Positions 18,835 through 27,693 of a DNA stretch of 44,295 nt are shown here, in pieces. The stretch is taken from NCBI GenBank assembly GCA_007134055.1, contig SLLM01000247.1, positions 1-44,295 on the forward strand. Reading direction: 5' to 3'. The notes beneath the pieces are model-generated. The model saw only the letters and a program-made list of their open reading frames with translations. It made no database searches and was not told where the DNA came from. The position numbers and the translations under genes were made by a program. Positions within the stretch are counted from its first letter, which is position 1; the number at the start of each line of letters is the position of its first letter. The stretch is from Ectothiorhodospiraceae bacterium. Lineage in GTDB: Bacteria > Pseudomonadota > Gammaproteobacteria > Nitrococcales > Aquisalimonadaceae.

Positions 18835-21211
18835 GTCTCTCCCGGAGGAACTCCCGCGGGAGATCCAGCGGGCCTATAACGCGTGGCTGGCGGGCGGCGT
18901 CGACCCGGACCGGGAGCTGGGCCGCCGTCTGAACAGGCATCTCAAGCGCTCGGATGCCCCATTGCTGCTGCAGGGGGAGGGCGGCGCCGCCGCGGCGGTG
19001 GCCGGCTGGCTCGACCGGCAGCTGTCGCGAGGAACCGACCGGATCTTTTTCCACCACGTGGGAGCCACCCGGGAATCCCGGCGTGCCGGGAACCTGGTTC
19101 TGGAGCTGCTTCGCTTCATCAAGCGCAACGAGCGGCTGCGCGAGCCCTTGCCGGTGAGCCAGGATGGCCGCCTGGAGTTGCTCCCGAACTGGCTCGCGCG
19201 GGCGGCGGCCCGGGAGCGGGTGGCGGTGGTCATTACCCGCATCGACATGCTTGAGGCCGTGGACGAGACCTCCGTGCTGGACTGGTTGCCGGACTACCTG
19301 CCGCCGGGCATCCGGCTTGTCCTGACTGCGGCAAGCGATGCCACGGCCCGGTTAGCGGAAACCAGGGGATACCAGCGCATGCCGGCCCCCGGTGAGACGG
19401 ATCCCGAACTTCCTGCAGCGGACGACGGTGGCGTACTCGCGGCGCTTTGGTGCAGCCGCTTCGGCCTCGATGGCGATGAACTCCGGCGCCTGGATCTCTC
19501 CCCCCCGGATACGCAGGCCCCGCACCTGTACCGCAACCACGACCGCTGGCTGCTGGCCGGTCCCGCGGTGCAGGACCGGGTGCGCAGACGCCACCTTGCC
19601 GACGGGGTGCAACGGCAGGCGGGCCATCATCGCCTCGCCGATCGGTGCTTCGCGCGGACCGGCGACAGAGAGCGCCGCATGCAGGAGCTTCCCTGGCAGC
19701 TGGCGGAATCCGATGACCGGGAAAGCCTCCGTGATCTGCTGCTGCAGCCCGGTTTCCTGGGTGACATGCTCCGGCAGGGTTGGCGGGAGGAGCTGGTTGC
19801 CCTGTGGGGTGTCCTGGGGGAGCCGGAGACCGTGACCGCCTGGTATGCCGAGGTGGTGGATGCCTGGGCCGCGGATGCGGAACCCGCCCGCCTGGCCGGC
19901 TTGCTGGCGGATCTGATCGCGGCGCTGCAGGATGCCGGGGCTGCCGGCGAGGAGCTGGCCCCTCTGTACCAGCGGGCACTGGCTGTGGCGGACTCGTTGC
20001 CCCCGGCCCCACGGCTGGGTCTGTGCATTGCCCGGGCTGCGTGGCTGGGTGAGCAGGAAGGGCAGCGGCACGGCGCCGGGGAGCTGTTGCAGCAACTGGT
20101 GGCCGAGGCGGAGGAGCGGCTTGGCGAGGATGCGGCGGAAGCGCGCCGGGCCCGGCACGCGCTGGCAACGGTGCGGGAACACTCCGGTGATCTCGAGGGC
20201 GCCGCGGAGCTGTACCGGAGGACGCTGGAGGCACGCCAGCGGAGTCTCGGTGGCCAACAGCACGCCGAACTGCTGCCCTATCTCACCAATCTTGCGGCGG
20301 TGCTCAAGGCGGCGAACGAGATGGATGCCGCCCGTCCCCTCTATCAGCGTGCGCTCGCCATCGCCGAACGCGCGTACGGCAACGCCCACCCCGGGACTGC
20401 TGCCTGCCTGGACAACCTGGCGGGACTGCTCTACGCCGGACAGGACTTCGCCGCCGCCGAGGACTGCTACCAGCGTGCCCTGGGGATTGCCGAGCAGGCA
20501 TTCGGGCCAGGCCATCCGGCCACTGCGGCAAGCGCCCACAACCTGGCGACCGCGCTGGATGCCCGCGAGCAGTTCAGGGCAGCGGAAGGCCTGTTTCGTC
20601 GCGCCCTCGAGATACGGCAGGAAGCCCTCGGGGAAGAACACATGGATACGGCATCCAGCCTGCACAACCTGGCCGGCGTTCTGGATGCCATGGGTCGCTA
20701 CGACGAGGCCGAGCCCATGTACCGCCGCGCAGTGGAGACCTGGGAGAAGGTGGTGGGCAGGGATCATCCGGCGACCGCAACCAGTGTCAACAACCTGGCG
20801 GACCTGTTGCGGGAGCGAGGCCAGTACGAAGAAGCCGAAGGGCTCTATCGTCGCAACCTGGACACCTGGTCCCGGCTGCTCGGAGAACGCCATCCCCATA
20901 CGGTGATGACCCTGGCGGAACTGGCGTGTCTGTATGCGGACCGGGGGGATCACCAGCAGGCCGAGCCTCTCCTGCGGCAGGCGGTGGAGCAGACGGCGCA
21001 GGTCATGGGCGTGGAGAACATGCAGCACATCTCTGCGGTCACCAGGCTGGCAGCGCTTCTGCGGGACCGTGGCGATATTGAATCGGCACGCCAGCTCCTG
21101 AGGCAGGCCAGCCGGCAGGTGGAGGGCCGGGTCGGTCTGCTGTCGCCGGCGCTGCAAAAACTCCGGAGACACCTGGAGGCGCTGGACGTCCGCAACGACA
21201 TGCTGCACTAG
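18827..21211 (+). CDS. Kinesin-light-chain-type TPR protein with degenerate STAND/NPHP3-like NTPase N-terminus
   Basis: PLLLQGEGGAAAAVAGWLDRQ...IFFHHVGATRESRRAGNLVLELLRFI...VAVVITRIDMLE...DWLPDYLPPGIRLVLTA, followed by TPRs such as AARPLYQRALAIAERAYGNAHPGTAACLDNLAGLL; 8-nt overlap with mobA. Confidence 0.8.
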   Translation: MNESLPEELPREIQRAYNAWLAGGVDPDRELGRRLNRHLKRSDAPLLLQGEGGAAAAVAGWLDRQLSRGTDRIFFHHVGATRESRRAGNLVLELLRFIKRNERLREPLPVSQDGRLELLPNWLARAAARERVAVVITRIDMLEAVDETSVLDWLPDYLPPGIRLVLTAASDATARLAETRGYQRMPAPGETDPELPAADDGGVLAALWCSRFGLDGDELRRLDLSPPDTQAPHLYRNHDRWLLAGPAVQDRVRRRHLADGVQRQAGHHRLADRCFARTGDRERRMQELPWQLAESDDRESLRDLLLQPGFLGDMLRQGWREELVALWGVLGEPETVTAWYAEVVDAWAADAEPARLAGLLADLIAALQDAGAAGEELAPLYQRALAVADSLPPAPRLGLCIARAAWLGEQEGQRHGAGELLQQLVAEAEERLGEDAAEARRARHALATVREHSGDLEGAAELYRRTLEARQRSLGGQQHAELLPYLTNLAAVLKAANEMDAARPLYQRALAIAERAYGNAHPGTAACLDNLAGLLYAGQDFAAAEDCYQRALGIAEQAFGPGHPATAASAHNLATALDAREQFRAAEGLFRRALEIRQEALGEEHMDTASSLHNLAGVLDAMGRYDEAEPMYRRAVETWEKVVGRDHPATATSVNNLADLLRERGQYEEAEGLYRRNLDTWSRLLGERHPHTVMTLAELACLYADRGDHQQAEPLLRQAVEQTAQVMGVENMQHISAVTRLAALLRDRGDIESARQLLRQASRQVEGRVGLLSPALQKLRRHLEALDVRNDMLH

Positions 21212-21262
21212 TGTCGTCCGCGGACGCGTGTCCCGCTTTGGTCCCCGGTCTTGCCGGGACGG

Positions 21263-22009
21263 TCAGCGCGAGATGACTTCGACCAGGTGTCCACGCCGGC
21301 GATTACTGAGCAATACCACCCGATCGTAACGGCTCCCCCCGTCCAGGAGGGCTGCGGCGATCTCCCGCGCCGCGCGTTGCAGGGGGGCGTCGTCCACCAT
21401 GTTGAGTACCGGTACCAGTGGGCCGTCGCCGGTATTGGCGGAGAGTCCGCCGGGCCGCAGGTACAGGGCGGCGACGAGTGCCGGGGTCACGGGTTCGCCC
21501 AGCGGATGCCCCGTGACCTCGCTGATACGTTCCGGGCGGTGAGCGATGCGTTCGTCCAGGGGGCGGCCGAGAGCAAGTACGGAGCTGATGGCGAGCACGG
21601 TGCTGCCGGTGATCACCTTCGGTTCCTGTACGCCCGGAGCCTTGATGCGCCGCATGCGGGCGCCGTCCGCTTTGACGAGTGTGAGTTCGAAGGCGCCGTC
21701 CCGGTGCATGGCGGTAATGTCCCCGCCGTGCAGCGGGCCGATCCGCCGCGGCTTGTCCGTCGGCACGGCGTACGCGACCCGGGAAGCCGGGTCGGTGGGA
21801 ACCTGTTGCCGGAGGACAGCCAGCTCCGCCAGGTGGATGCTGGCGTTCAGCGTGTCGGGAAAAGGGGGCGTGAAGACGCTGGCCGTGAGACCGGTACGCA
21901 CCTGCGAGTGCTCCAGCAGCGCGAAAAGTGTCGTCTTCTTGCCGCCGGCGCCGATGGCGCAGACGATGCCCCGTTCCGCGCCCAGTGCCTGGTGCAGGCT
22001 GCTACTCAT
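21263..22009 (-). CDS. yqeC: YqeC-family putative Mo-hydroxylase accessory protein
   Basis: P-loop IVCAIGAGGKKTTLFALLEH...VKADGARMRRIKAPGVQEPKVITGSTVLAISSVLALGRPLDERIAHRPE. Confidence 0.75.
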   Translation of the reverse strand: MSSSLHQALGAERGIVCAIGAGGKKTTLFALLEHSQVRTGLTASVFTPPFPDTLNASIHLAELAVLRQQVPTDPASRVAYAVPTDKPRRIGPLHGGDITAMHRDGAFELTLVKADGARMRRIKAPGVQEPKVITGSTVLAISSVLALGRPLDERIAHRPERISEVTGHPLGEPVTPALVAALYLRPGGLSANTGDGPLVPVLNMVDDAPLQRAAREIAAALLDGGSRYDRVVLLSNRRRGHLVEVISR

Positions 22010-23193
22010 CCTGCACCCGTGCCACCGGTTGCCGTGTGGGCCTCGCCGGAGGGAAGGGACCGAAACGCCGTATCCACTTCGGCCACCTGGACGCTGAGGA
22101 TACGGGGCAGGAACTCGGCGATGCAGCGCCAGCTCTCGCCCCCGTCCCGGCTGGCGAATACGTGGCCGCTGGACGTGCCGAAATATGCGCCGGCGACCGG
22201 CGTATGGTGATCCAGTGCCAGACCCTCGCGCAGTACCGACACGTAGGCGTGCTGCTGCGGCAGCCCGTCCGCGAGGGCCGTCCAGCGGCGCCCGCCGTCC
22301 CGGGAGCGGTAGACCCGCAGGCGGCCGCCGGGAGCCGTACGCAGGTGGTTGCTGGCAATGGGAATGACCCAGACCGAGTCCGGGTTGTCCGTCTCGCTGG
22401 CCAGGGCGTAGCCAAAGTCGCTTGGCAGGCCCTCGGTGATCTCGTGCCAGCTGGCGCCGCCGTCGTCGCTGCGGTAGACGCCGTTATAGCACTGGCGGTA
22501 GAGGCGGTCGGGATCGGCCGGGTGCGCGACCAGCCGGTGCACGTTGTGGCCGCTGACGGCATAGCGCTGCGGGAGGTTTTCGGCTCGCACTCCACGGTTG
22601 ATCGGTTGCCAGTGTTCCCCGCGGTCGTCGCTACGATACACCCCGCCGGCGGAGACCGCAGCGTAGAGGCGATCCGGCTGCCGGGGACACTGATGGACGG
22701 AGTGTACGGAGAAACCACCCTTCGCCGGCTCCCACGTGTCGCGGGATGGGTGCATGTTCAGGCCGTCGACGGGGATCCAGCTCAGGCCCGCATCACGGCT
22801 GACAAACAGCCCTGCCGGATCGATTCCCGCATACAGAGTGTCAGGTTCTTCCGCAAGGCCGGGAGCCAGGTACCAGATGGCTCGCAGGGCCTCCGGAAAG
22901 CGCCCGGGCGGGTGTGCGGGCAGCGAGTCCAGTGGTGTCCAGGTGGCCCCTGCATCCAGGCTGCGGTATACGTGGGCGCCCCAGATCGTGTGGGTCACGG
23001 CAGCATAGGCCCGCTGCGGTTGTCGGGGATCGTTCCAGGCGTGTAGCACCTCGTAACCGGCGATCAGCGGCCCCTGGATGTGCCAGTGGCTGTCCTCCCC
23101 GGTCGCCACCAGCCGGAAAAGCCCCTTCTGCGTTCCCACCAGGAGTATGGTGGCCGGACTGCCTGTGGTGTGGGGAGGGCGGCTGTCGTTCAT
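22006..23193 (-). CDS. WD40/YVTN/BNR-repeat sialidase-like propeller protein
   Basis: Repeated BNR Asp-box motifs: SLDAGATWTPL, SRDAGLSWIPV, SDDRGEHWQPI, SDDGGASWHEI, SRDGGRRWTAL, SRDGGESWRCI; ATGA overlap with yqeC. Confidence 0.88.
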   Translation of the reverse strand: MNDSRPPHTTGSPATILLVGTQKGLFRLVATGEDSHWHIQGPLIAGYEVLHAWNDPRQPQRAYAAVTHTIWGAHVYRSLDAGATWTPLDSLPAHPPGRFPEALRAIWYLAPGLAEEPDTLYAGIDPAGLFVSRDAGLSWIPVDGLNMHPSRDTWEPAKGGFSVHSVHQCPRQPDRLYAAVSAGGVYRSDDRGEHWQPINRGVRAENLPQRYAVSGHNVHRLVAHPADPDRLYRQCYNGVYRSDDGGASWHEITEGLPSDFGYALASETDNPDSVWVIPIASNHLRTAPGGRLRVYRSRDGGRRWTALADGLPQQHAYVSVLREGLALDHHTPVAGAYFGTSSGHVFASRDGGESWRCIAEFLPRILSVQVAEVDTAFRSLPSGEAHTATGGTGAG

Positions 23194-23296
23194 TGACGTA
23201 CTCTCTGCCTGTGACCCGGCCTATTGGAACAGATGTGGCGCGCCAGGTGAATGCAGGGTTTGGCCCCGGGCGGGGATTGGCGGGTAAACTGGGAGA

Positions 23297-23710
23297 ATGA
23301 GGACTGTGGTACTGCCCGCCCATGTCCGTCGGGAGCTGGAAAGCCTTGCGGTAGCGGCCTATCCCGAAGAGGGTTGCGGCGTACTCCTGGGCAAGCCCAC
23401 GCCGCAGGGGCCGTCGGTCGTCCGGGTTCTGGCCTGTGGCAACGTGGCGGAGGATCGGCGGCGTGCGTACCTGCTTGAACCGCTTGAGTACCTGGCGGCG
23501 GAACGCGCCGCCAGCTCCTGCGACCTGGAGGTTGTGGGGATCTGGCACAGTCACCCGGATGGAGCGCCAGTGCCGTCGGAGACGGACCGCGTCCAGGCCT
23601 GGGGTGGCTGGAGTTACGTCATTGCTGCCACCTCCCAGGCCGGGGTCACCGGCCTGCGGGCGTGGCGCCTGCGGCAGGACGTGTTCACCGAGGAGGACAT
23701 CCACCCTTGA
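23297..23710 (+). CDS. JAB1/MPN (JAMM) metallopeptidase, Mec-like
   Basis: YPEEGCGVLLGK and GIWHSHPDGAPVPSETD: catalytic Glu plus exact HxH-x7-S-x2-D motif. Confidence 0.93.
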   Translation: MRTVVLPAHVRRELESLAVAAYPEEGCGVLLGKPTPQGPSVVRVLACGNVAEDRRRAYLLEPLEYLAAERAASSCDLEVVGIWHSHPDGAPVPSETDRVQAWGGWSYVIAATSQAGVTGLRAWRLRQDVFTEEDIHP

Positions 23711-25155
23711 AACTGGTAACCGTACGCATTCCCACGCCGCTGCGCCCCTTTGCCGACGGCTGCAGCGAGATCGAGGCCCGCGGCGAGACCGTCGGGGACG
23801 TGCTTCTGCAGCTGCACCACAAGCACACGGGACTGGGCCAGCGGATCCTCACGCCGGAAGGTGCGGTGCGCCGTTACGTCAACGTCTTTGTCGGCGAAAC
23901 CAGTATCAGTCAGCTGCACGGGATGGATACCGTTCTCGACGACGGTGATACGGTGTCCATCCTCCCGGCGGTGGCGGGGGGCGGCGGTCGCGCCAGGGAT
24001 CAGCGACTGGAGGCACTGCGCTCGAGCGTGCGGGAGGTCGAGCCGGCGGAAGCGGCTCGCATGCAGTCCGAGGGCGGGGTGCTGATCGATGTACGCGAGC
24101 AGGATGAGATCGCCGCCGGCAGCCCCCGGGATGCCGTTCGCCTGGGTCGTGGTTACCTGGAACTGCGGATCGAGGACGCCGTCCCGGACCTGGACACGCC
24201 GTTACTTACCCTGTGCGGCGGTGGTACCCGCTCGCTGTTCGCCGCCGAGGACCTGCAGCGGATGGGCTACCGCAATGTTGTCTCGGTGGCCGGTGGGTTC
24301 AACCGGTGGAAGAACGAAGGTCTGCCATTCGAACTCCCCCGCACGCTGAACGCCGCGGCACGGGAGCGATACTCCCGGCACCTGCTCATGCCGGAGGTCG
24401 GGGAGTCGGGGCAGATGCGGCTCATGGATGCCCGGGTGCTGCTGATCGGTGCCGGGGGGCTGGGGTCACCGGTGGCATTGTATCTGGCGGCGGCCGGGGT
24501 CGGCACCATCGGCGTGGTGGATCATGACGTCGTCGACCGGAGCAACCTGCAGCGGCAGGTCATTCACGCCGAGGACCGGGTGGGCATGTCAAAGGTGGAG
24601 TCCGCCCGGGCAGGCATACAGGCCCTGAACCCGGACGTGGATGTCCGCATGCACGATCGGCATCTGACCAGCGACAACGTGGATGAACTCTTTCCCCAGT
24701 ACGATCTGGTCGTGGATGGTGCGGACAATTTCCCCACGCGGTACCTGGTCAATGACGCCTGCGTCAAGCACGGTCTGCCGAACGTGCACGGGGCGGTGTT
24801 CCGCTTCGAGGGACAGGTGACCGTTTTCTGGCCGGGACGGAAGGGAGCGCCGGGACCGTGCTACCGCTGCCTCTACCCGGAACCGCCGCCGCCGGAGTTG
24901 GCGCCTTCCTGCGCCGAGGCGGGTGTGCTGGGCGTGCTTCCGGGAGTGATCGGACTCATGCAGGCGATCGAGGCGGTGAAACTGATCCTCGAGGTCGGCG
25001 AGCCGTTGGTGGGCCGTTTGCTCTACTACGATGCGCTGAGTGCCACATTCACCGAGCTGCGCATGGAACGGGATCCGCACTGCGCCTACTGTGGCGACGG
25101 CGCAGCCTTCCCGGGCTACGTCGACTACCAGGGGTTCTGTGCCGCGTCCGGCTGA
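23707..25155 (+). CDS. CysO/MoaD-like ubiquitin fold - rhodanese - MoeB/E1-like adenylyltransferase fusion
   Basis: LKLVTVRIPTPLRPFADGC...DGDTVSILPAVAGGGGRARD; LIDVREQDE...LLTLCGGGTRS; RYSRHLLMPEVGESGQMRLMDARVLLIGAGGLGSP...DRSNLQRQVIH...VDGADNFPTRY...CYRC...CAYC. TTG start at 23707 overlaps the JAMM stop. Confidence 0.92.
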   Translation: MKLVTVRIPTPLRPFADGCSEIEARGETVGDVLLQLHHKHTGLGQRILTPEGAVRRYVNVFVGETSISQLHGMDTVLDDGDTVSILPAVAGGGGRARDQRLEALRSSVREVEPAEAARMQSEGGVLIDVREQDEIAAGSPRDAVRLGRGYLELRIEDAVPDLDTPLLTLCGGGTRSLFAAEDLQRMGYRNVVSVAGGFNRWKNEGLPFELPRTLNAAARERYSRHLLMPEVGESGQMRLMDARVLLIGAGGLGSPVALYLAAAGVGTIGVVDHDVVDRSNLQRQVIHAEDRVGMSKVESARAGIQALNPDVDVRMHDRHLTSDNVDELFPQYDLVVDGADNFPTRYLVNDACVKHGLPNVHGAVFRFEGQVTVFWPGRKGAPGPCYRCLYPEPPPPELAPSCAEAGVLGVLPGVIGLMQAIEAVKLILEVGEPLVGRLLYYDALSATFTELRMERDPHCAYCGDGAAFPGYVDYQGFCAASG

Positions 25156-25168
25156 GCCGGTTCGCGGA

Positions 25169-26437
25169 TCAGCCGAACATGCCGTGCAGCGGCTGCACCT
25201 CGACGTACTCGCCCGCGGCGACGGGGCCACTGTCGTGGGGGAGTACGATGAAGCAGTTGGCGGCCGTCACCGAACTGAGGATACCGGAGCCCTGGTTGCC
25301 GGTGCTGCTCACCACCAGCTCCCCTCGTTCGTCCCGCTGCAGCCGGCCACGCTGGAACTCCGTTCGCCCCGGGCGCTTGCGCAAGCGCCCGGCGGTGCGC
25401 ACGCGGAAGGTGAGGGGCCGGGAGATCTCCTCTCCCATCAGGTGACACAGTGCCGGCCGCACGAACTGGTACCAGGTAGCCACCACCGAGACCGGGTTGC
25501 CCGGCAGGCCGAAGAACCACGCGCCACCGAGGTTGCCGAAAGCCAGTGGCCGGCCGGGCCGCATGGCGATCTTCCAGAAGTTTACCTCGCCGAGCTCGTC
25601 GAGGATCTGCTTGATATAGTCCGCCTCGCCCACGGAGACACCACCGGACGTGACAATGGCGTCGGCGAAACCGGCAGCGGCGCCGAATGCCTCCTCCAGC
25701 GCCTCCGGGGTGTCGCTCACCACCCCCATATCGGTTGCCTCCACCCCGAGGGCCGCCAGGGCGGCGTAGAGCGTGTAGCGGTTGCTGTCGTAGATCTCCC
25801 CGGGAGCCAGCGGTTCCCCGGCGCCCCGCAGCTCGTCACCGGTGGAGAAGAACGCCACCCGCAGTCGCCGGAATACCGGGACCTCCACCAGGCCCATGGA
25901 GCCCAGCACACCCAGTTCCGCGACGCCGATCCGCTGTCCTCTGGCGAGGACGCGCTGCCCCCTGGCCAGGTCTTCACCGGCCTGGCGCACGTTCTGCCCG
26001 GGTTGCTGGCCCGATGCCACCGAGACCTGATCCCCTTCGACCGTGGTCCGCTCCTGCATGACGACGGTGTCGGCACCGTCAGGAATGGGGGCCCCGGTGG
26101 TAATGCGTATGCAACTACCGGGGGTCACCATGCCGTGGAACGGATGCCCGGCGAGTGCCTTGCCCCGCAGGGACAGAACGGCGGCGCCACTGGCGTCCAG
26201 GTCCGCGCCGCGCAGGGCGTAGCCGTCCATCGCCGCGTTGGTGTTCGCGGGAACGTCGACCTGCGAGTGGATGTCCTCGGCGAGCGTGCGATTGAGCGCG
26301 TGGCGGGTTGCCACGCGCTCAATCGTGGTGATCGGCTCAATGTCCGCCCGGATTCGTTCCCAGGCAGCGTCAATGGACAGTGAAACGGGGTCGGAATCAT
26401 CCTGGCAACTGGGGTCCGGGTGGTCGTGTCCGGTCAT
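25169..26437 (-). CDS. moeA: Molybdopterin molybdenumtransferase MoeA
   Basis: PANTNAAMDGYALRGADLDA...CIRITTGAPIPDGADTVVMQE...STGDELRGAGEPLAPGEIYDSNRYTLYAAL...TSGGVSVGEADYI...GLPGNPVSVVATW. Confidence 0.95.
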   Translation of the reverse strand: MTGHDHPDPSCQDDSDPVSLSIDAAWERIRADIEPITTIERVATRHALNRTLAEDIHSQVDVPANTNAAMDGYALRGADLDASGAAVLSLRGKALAGHPFHGMVTPGSCIRITTGAPIPDGADTVVMQERTTVEGDQVSVASGQQPGQNVRQAGEDLARGQRVLARGQRIGVAELGVLGSMGLVEVPVFRRLRVAFFSTGDELRGAGEPLAPGEIYDSNRYTLYAALAALGVEATDMGVVSDTPEALEEAFGAAAGFADAIVTSGGVSVGEADYIKQILDELGEVNFWKIAMRPGRPLAFGNLGGAWFFGLPGNPVSVVATWYQFVRPALCHLMGEEISRPLTFRVRTAGRLRKRPGRTEFQRGRLQRDERGELVVSSTGNQGSGILSSVTAANCFIVLPHDSGPVAAGEYVEVQPLHGMFG

Positions 26438-26694
26438 GCATGGCCTCGTCTGTTCAGTCCGGGTTGGCGTCCGGTGGCTGTAGCGGCAGCTGGCCTGTTG
26501 GCATATGGAGCGATCAGTATGAAGGAGGAAGCAGGGGATGCGGAAGGTCTCGCCATGCGAACGCTGATGTTGCTGGCGGACATGCGACGTGCGGCAGCGG
26601 TCCACAACGACCGCCGATCCGCTCCCGGAGCAGGGGGGAGGAGCCCTGGGGAGGCCGCCGATTCAGACCTCGACGGTAGCGATCCGGGCATCGG

Positions 26695-27654
26695 TCAATG
26701 TGCGGTCCACATGATCCGTCCAAGTTCCGTGAAATCGTAGCCACCAAGGCTCTCTGCCGCGGTCTGGGTTCGCCGGGTACGCAGTTCGTCGAGCAGCTGC
26801 TGAAACAGCCGCCGGAAATACACACCCCGGTAGAGGGCCAGGTCGAACGCTTCCCAGCCGACGGGCACGAAGGCGAGGCCTGCCTCGGTCGCGTTGCCGT
26901 GGCTGCCGGGGGCCACGTCTGCCTGTCCCATCGCCAGGGCCGCCGCCGCGTCGCGGCCGGACAGCGCGGTGTAGACGGAGCGCTCCATGATGCTGGCCAT
27001 GGTGACCTGCTGCGCCGCCAGCGCTTCCTGGAGAAAGCGCTGGCAGCCGGAACCCTCCTGGCGCATCGCCCAGCGCAGGGGGGCCGAGACCAGGCGTGGC
27101 AACTCGTCCTGGTGCTCCCGCCGTACCATCAGACCCTGCTGACGGTGAAAGGCGCGTACCAGCACCCAGTCGCGGTGCTGGGGGTAGCGGCTGAGCAGTG
27201 CGGTATGCCGATGCCGGCTTTCCGTTACCGGTCCCCAGTGAACGGCGCAGATATCGGCCCGGTGCCTTGCCAGAAGGCCCAGTCCCAGGCCGGCGCCGGT
27301 AGGCGTGTAGCTCACCAGCGCCTGGGCGCGGATGTCGTGGGCGAGCTGCATGATCACCCGGTGGAGCAGCGGGTCATCGCTGCCGGCAAGGGCGAGGCGG
27401 TCGGTCAGCACACCGCCGTAGCTGGATTCCAGCAGCCAGCGGTCGACCAGGTCCCGGGGGAACATCCACTTGCCGGTTACCTTCGTTGCCGGAATGTTGC
27501 CCTCGCTGACCAGGGCGTAGACCTTCTTTTCGTTGAGGTGCAGGTAATCGGCGACCTGGCGAACATTCATGAAACGTGGTGCGGGCTTGTCCCCCGGGGC
27601 AGCAAGGGCGCTGGACCCGTTGCCCGATATCGGCCGCGCGCCGGGTGCATCCAT
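26695..27654 (-). CDS. Excisionase-type HTH plus periplasmic-binding-protein-like domain regulator
   Basis: FMNVRQVADYLHLNEKKVYALVSEGNIPATKVTGKWMFPRDLVDRWL then PBP-like domain ...WALVRAFHRQQGLMVRRE-type region, GQADVAPGSHGNATEAGLAFVPVGWEAFDLAL; ATG at 27654 or GTG at 27687. Confidence 0.8.
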   Translation of the reverse strand: MDAPGARPISGNGSSALAAPGDKPAPRFMNVRQVADYLHLNEKKVYALVSEGNIPATKVTGKWMFPRDLVDRWLLESSYGGVLTDRLALAGSDDPLLHRVIMQLAHDIRAQALVSYTPTGAGLGLGLLARHRADICAVHWGPVTESRHRHTALLSRYPQHRDWVLVRAFHRQQGLMVRREHQDELPRLVSAPLRWAMRQEGSGCQRFLQEALAAQQVTMASIMERSVYTALSGRDAAAALAMGQADVAPGSHGNATEAGLAFVPVGWEAFDLALYRGVYFRRLFQQLLDELRTRRTQTAAESLGGYDFTELGRIMWTAH

Positions 27655-27693
27655 GGTCCTGGCCTCCCTGACTGTCGCGGCAGGCACCTCGTG

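Noticed and set aside
19352-21208. 618-aa minus-strand ORF opposite the TPR gene
   Set aside because: Shadow ORF of the TPR repeats; low-complexity composition, no family match by eye.
26420-26740. Plus-strand ORF with a possible TM helix (PVAVAAAGLLAYGAISM)
   Set aside because: Overlaps the moeA start and the 3' end of the HTH-PBP gene; no convincing start signal or homology.
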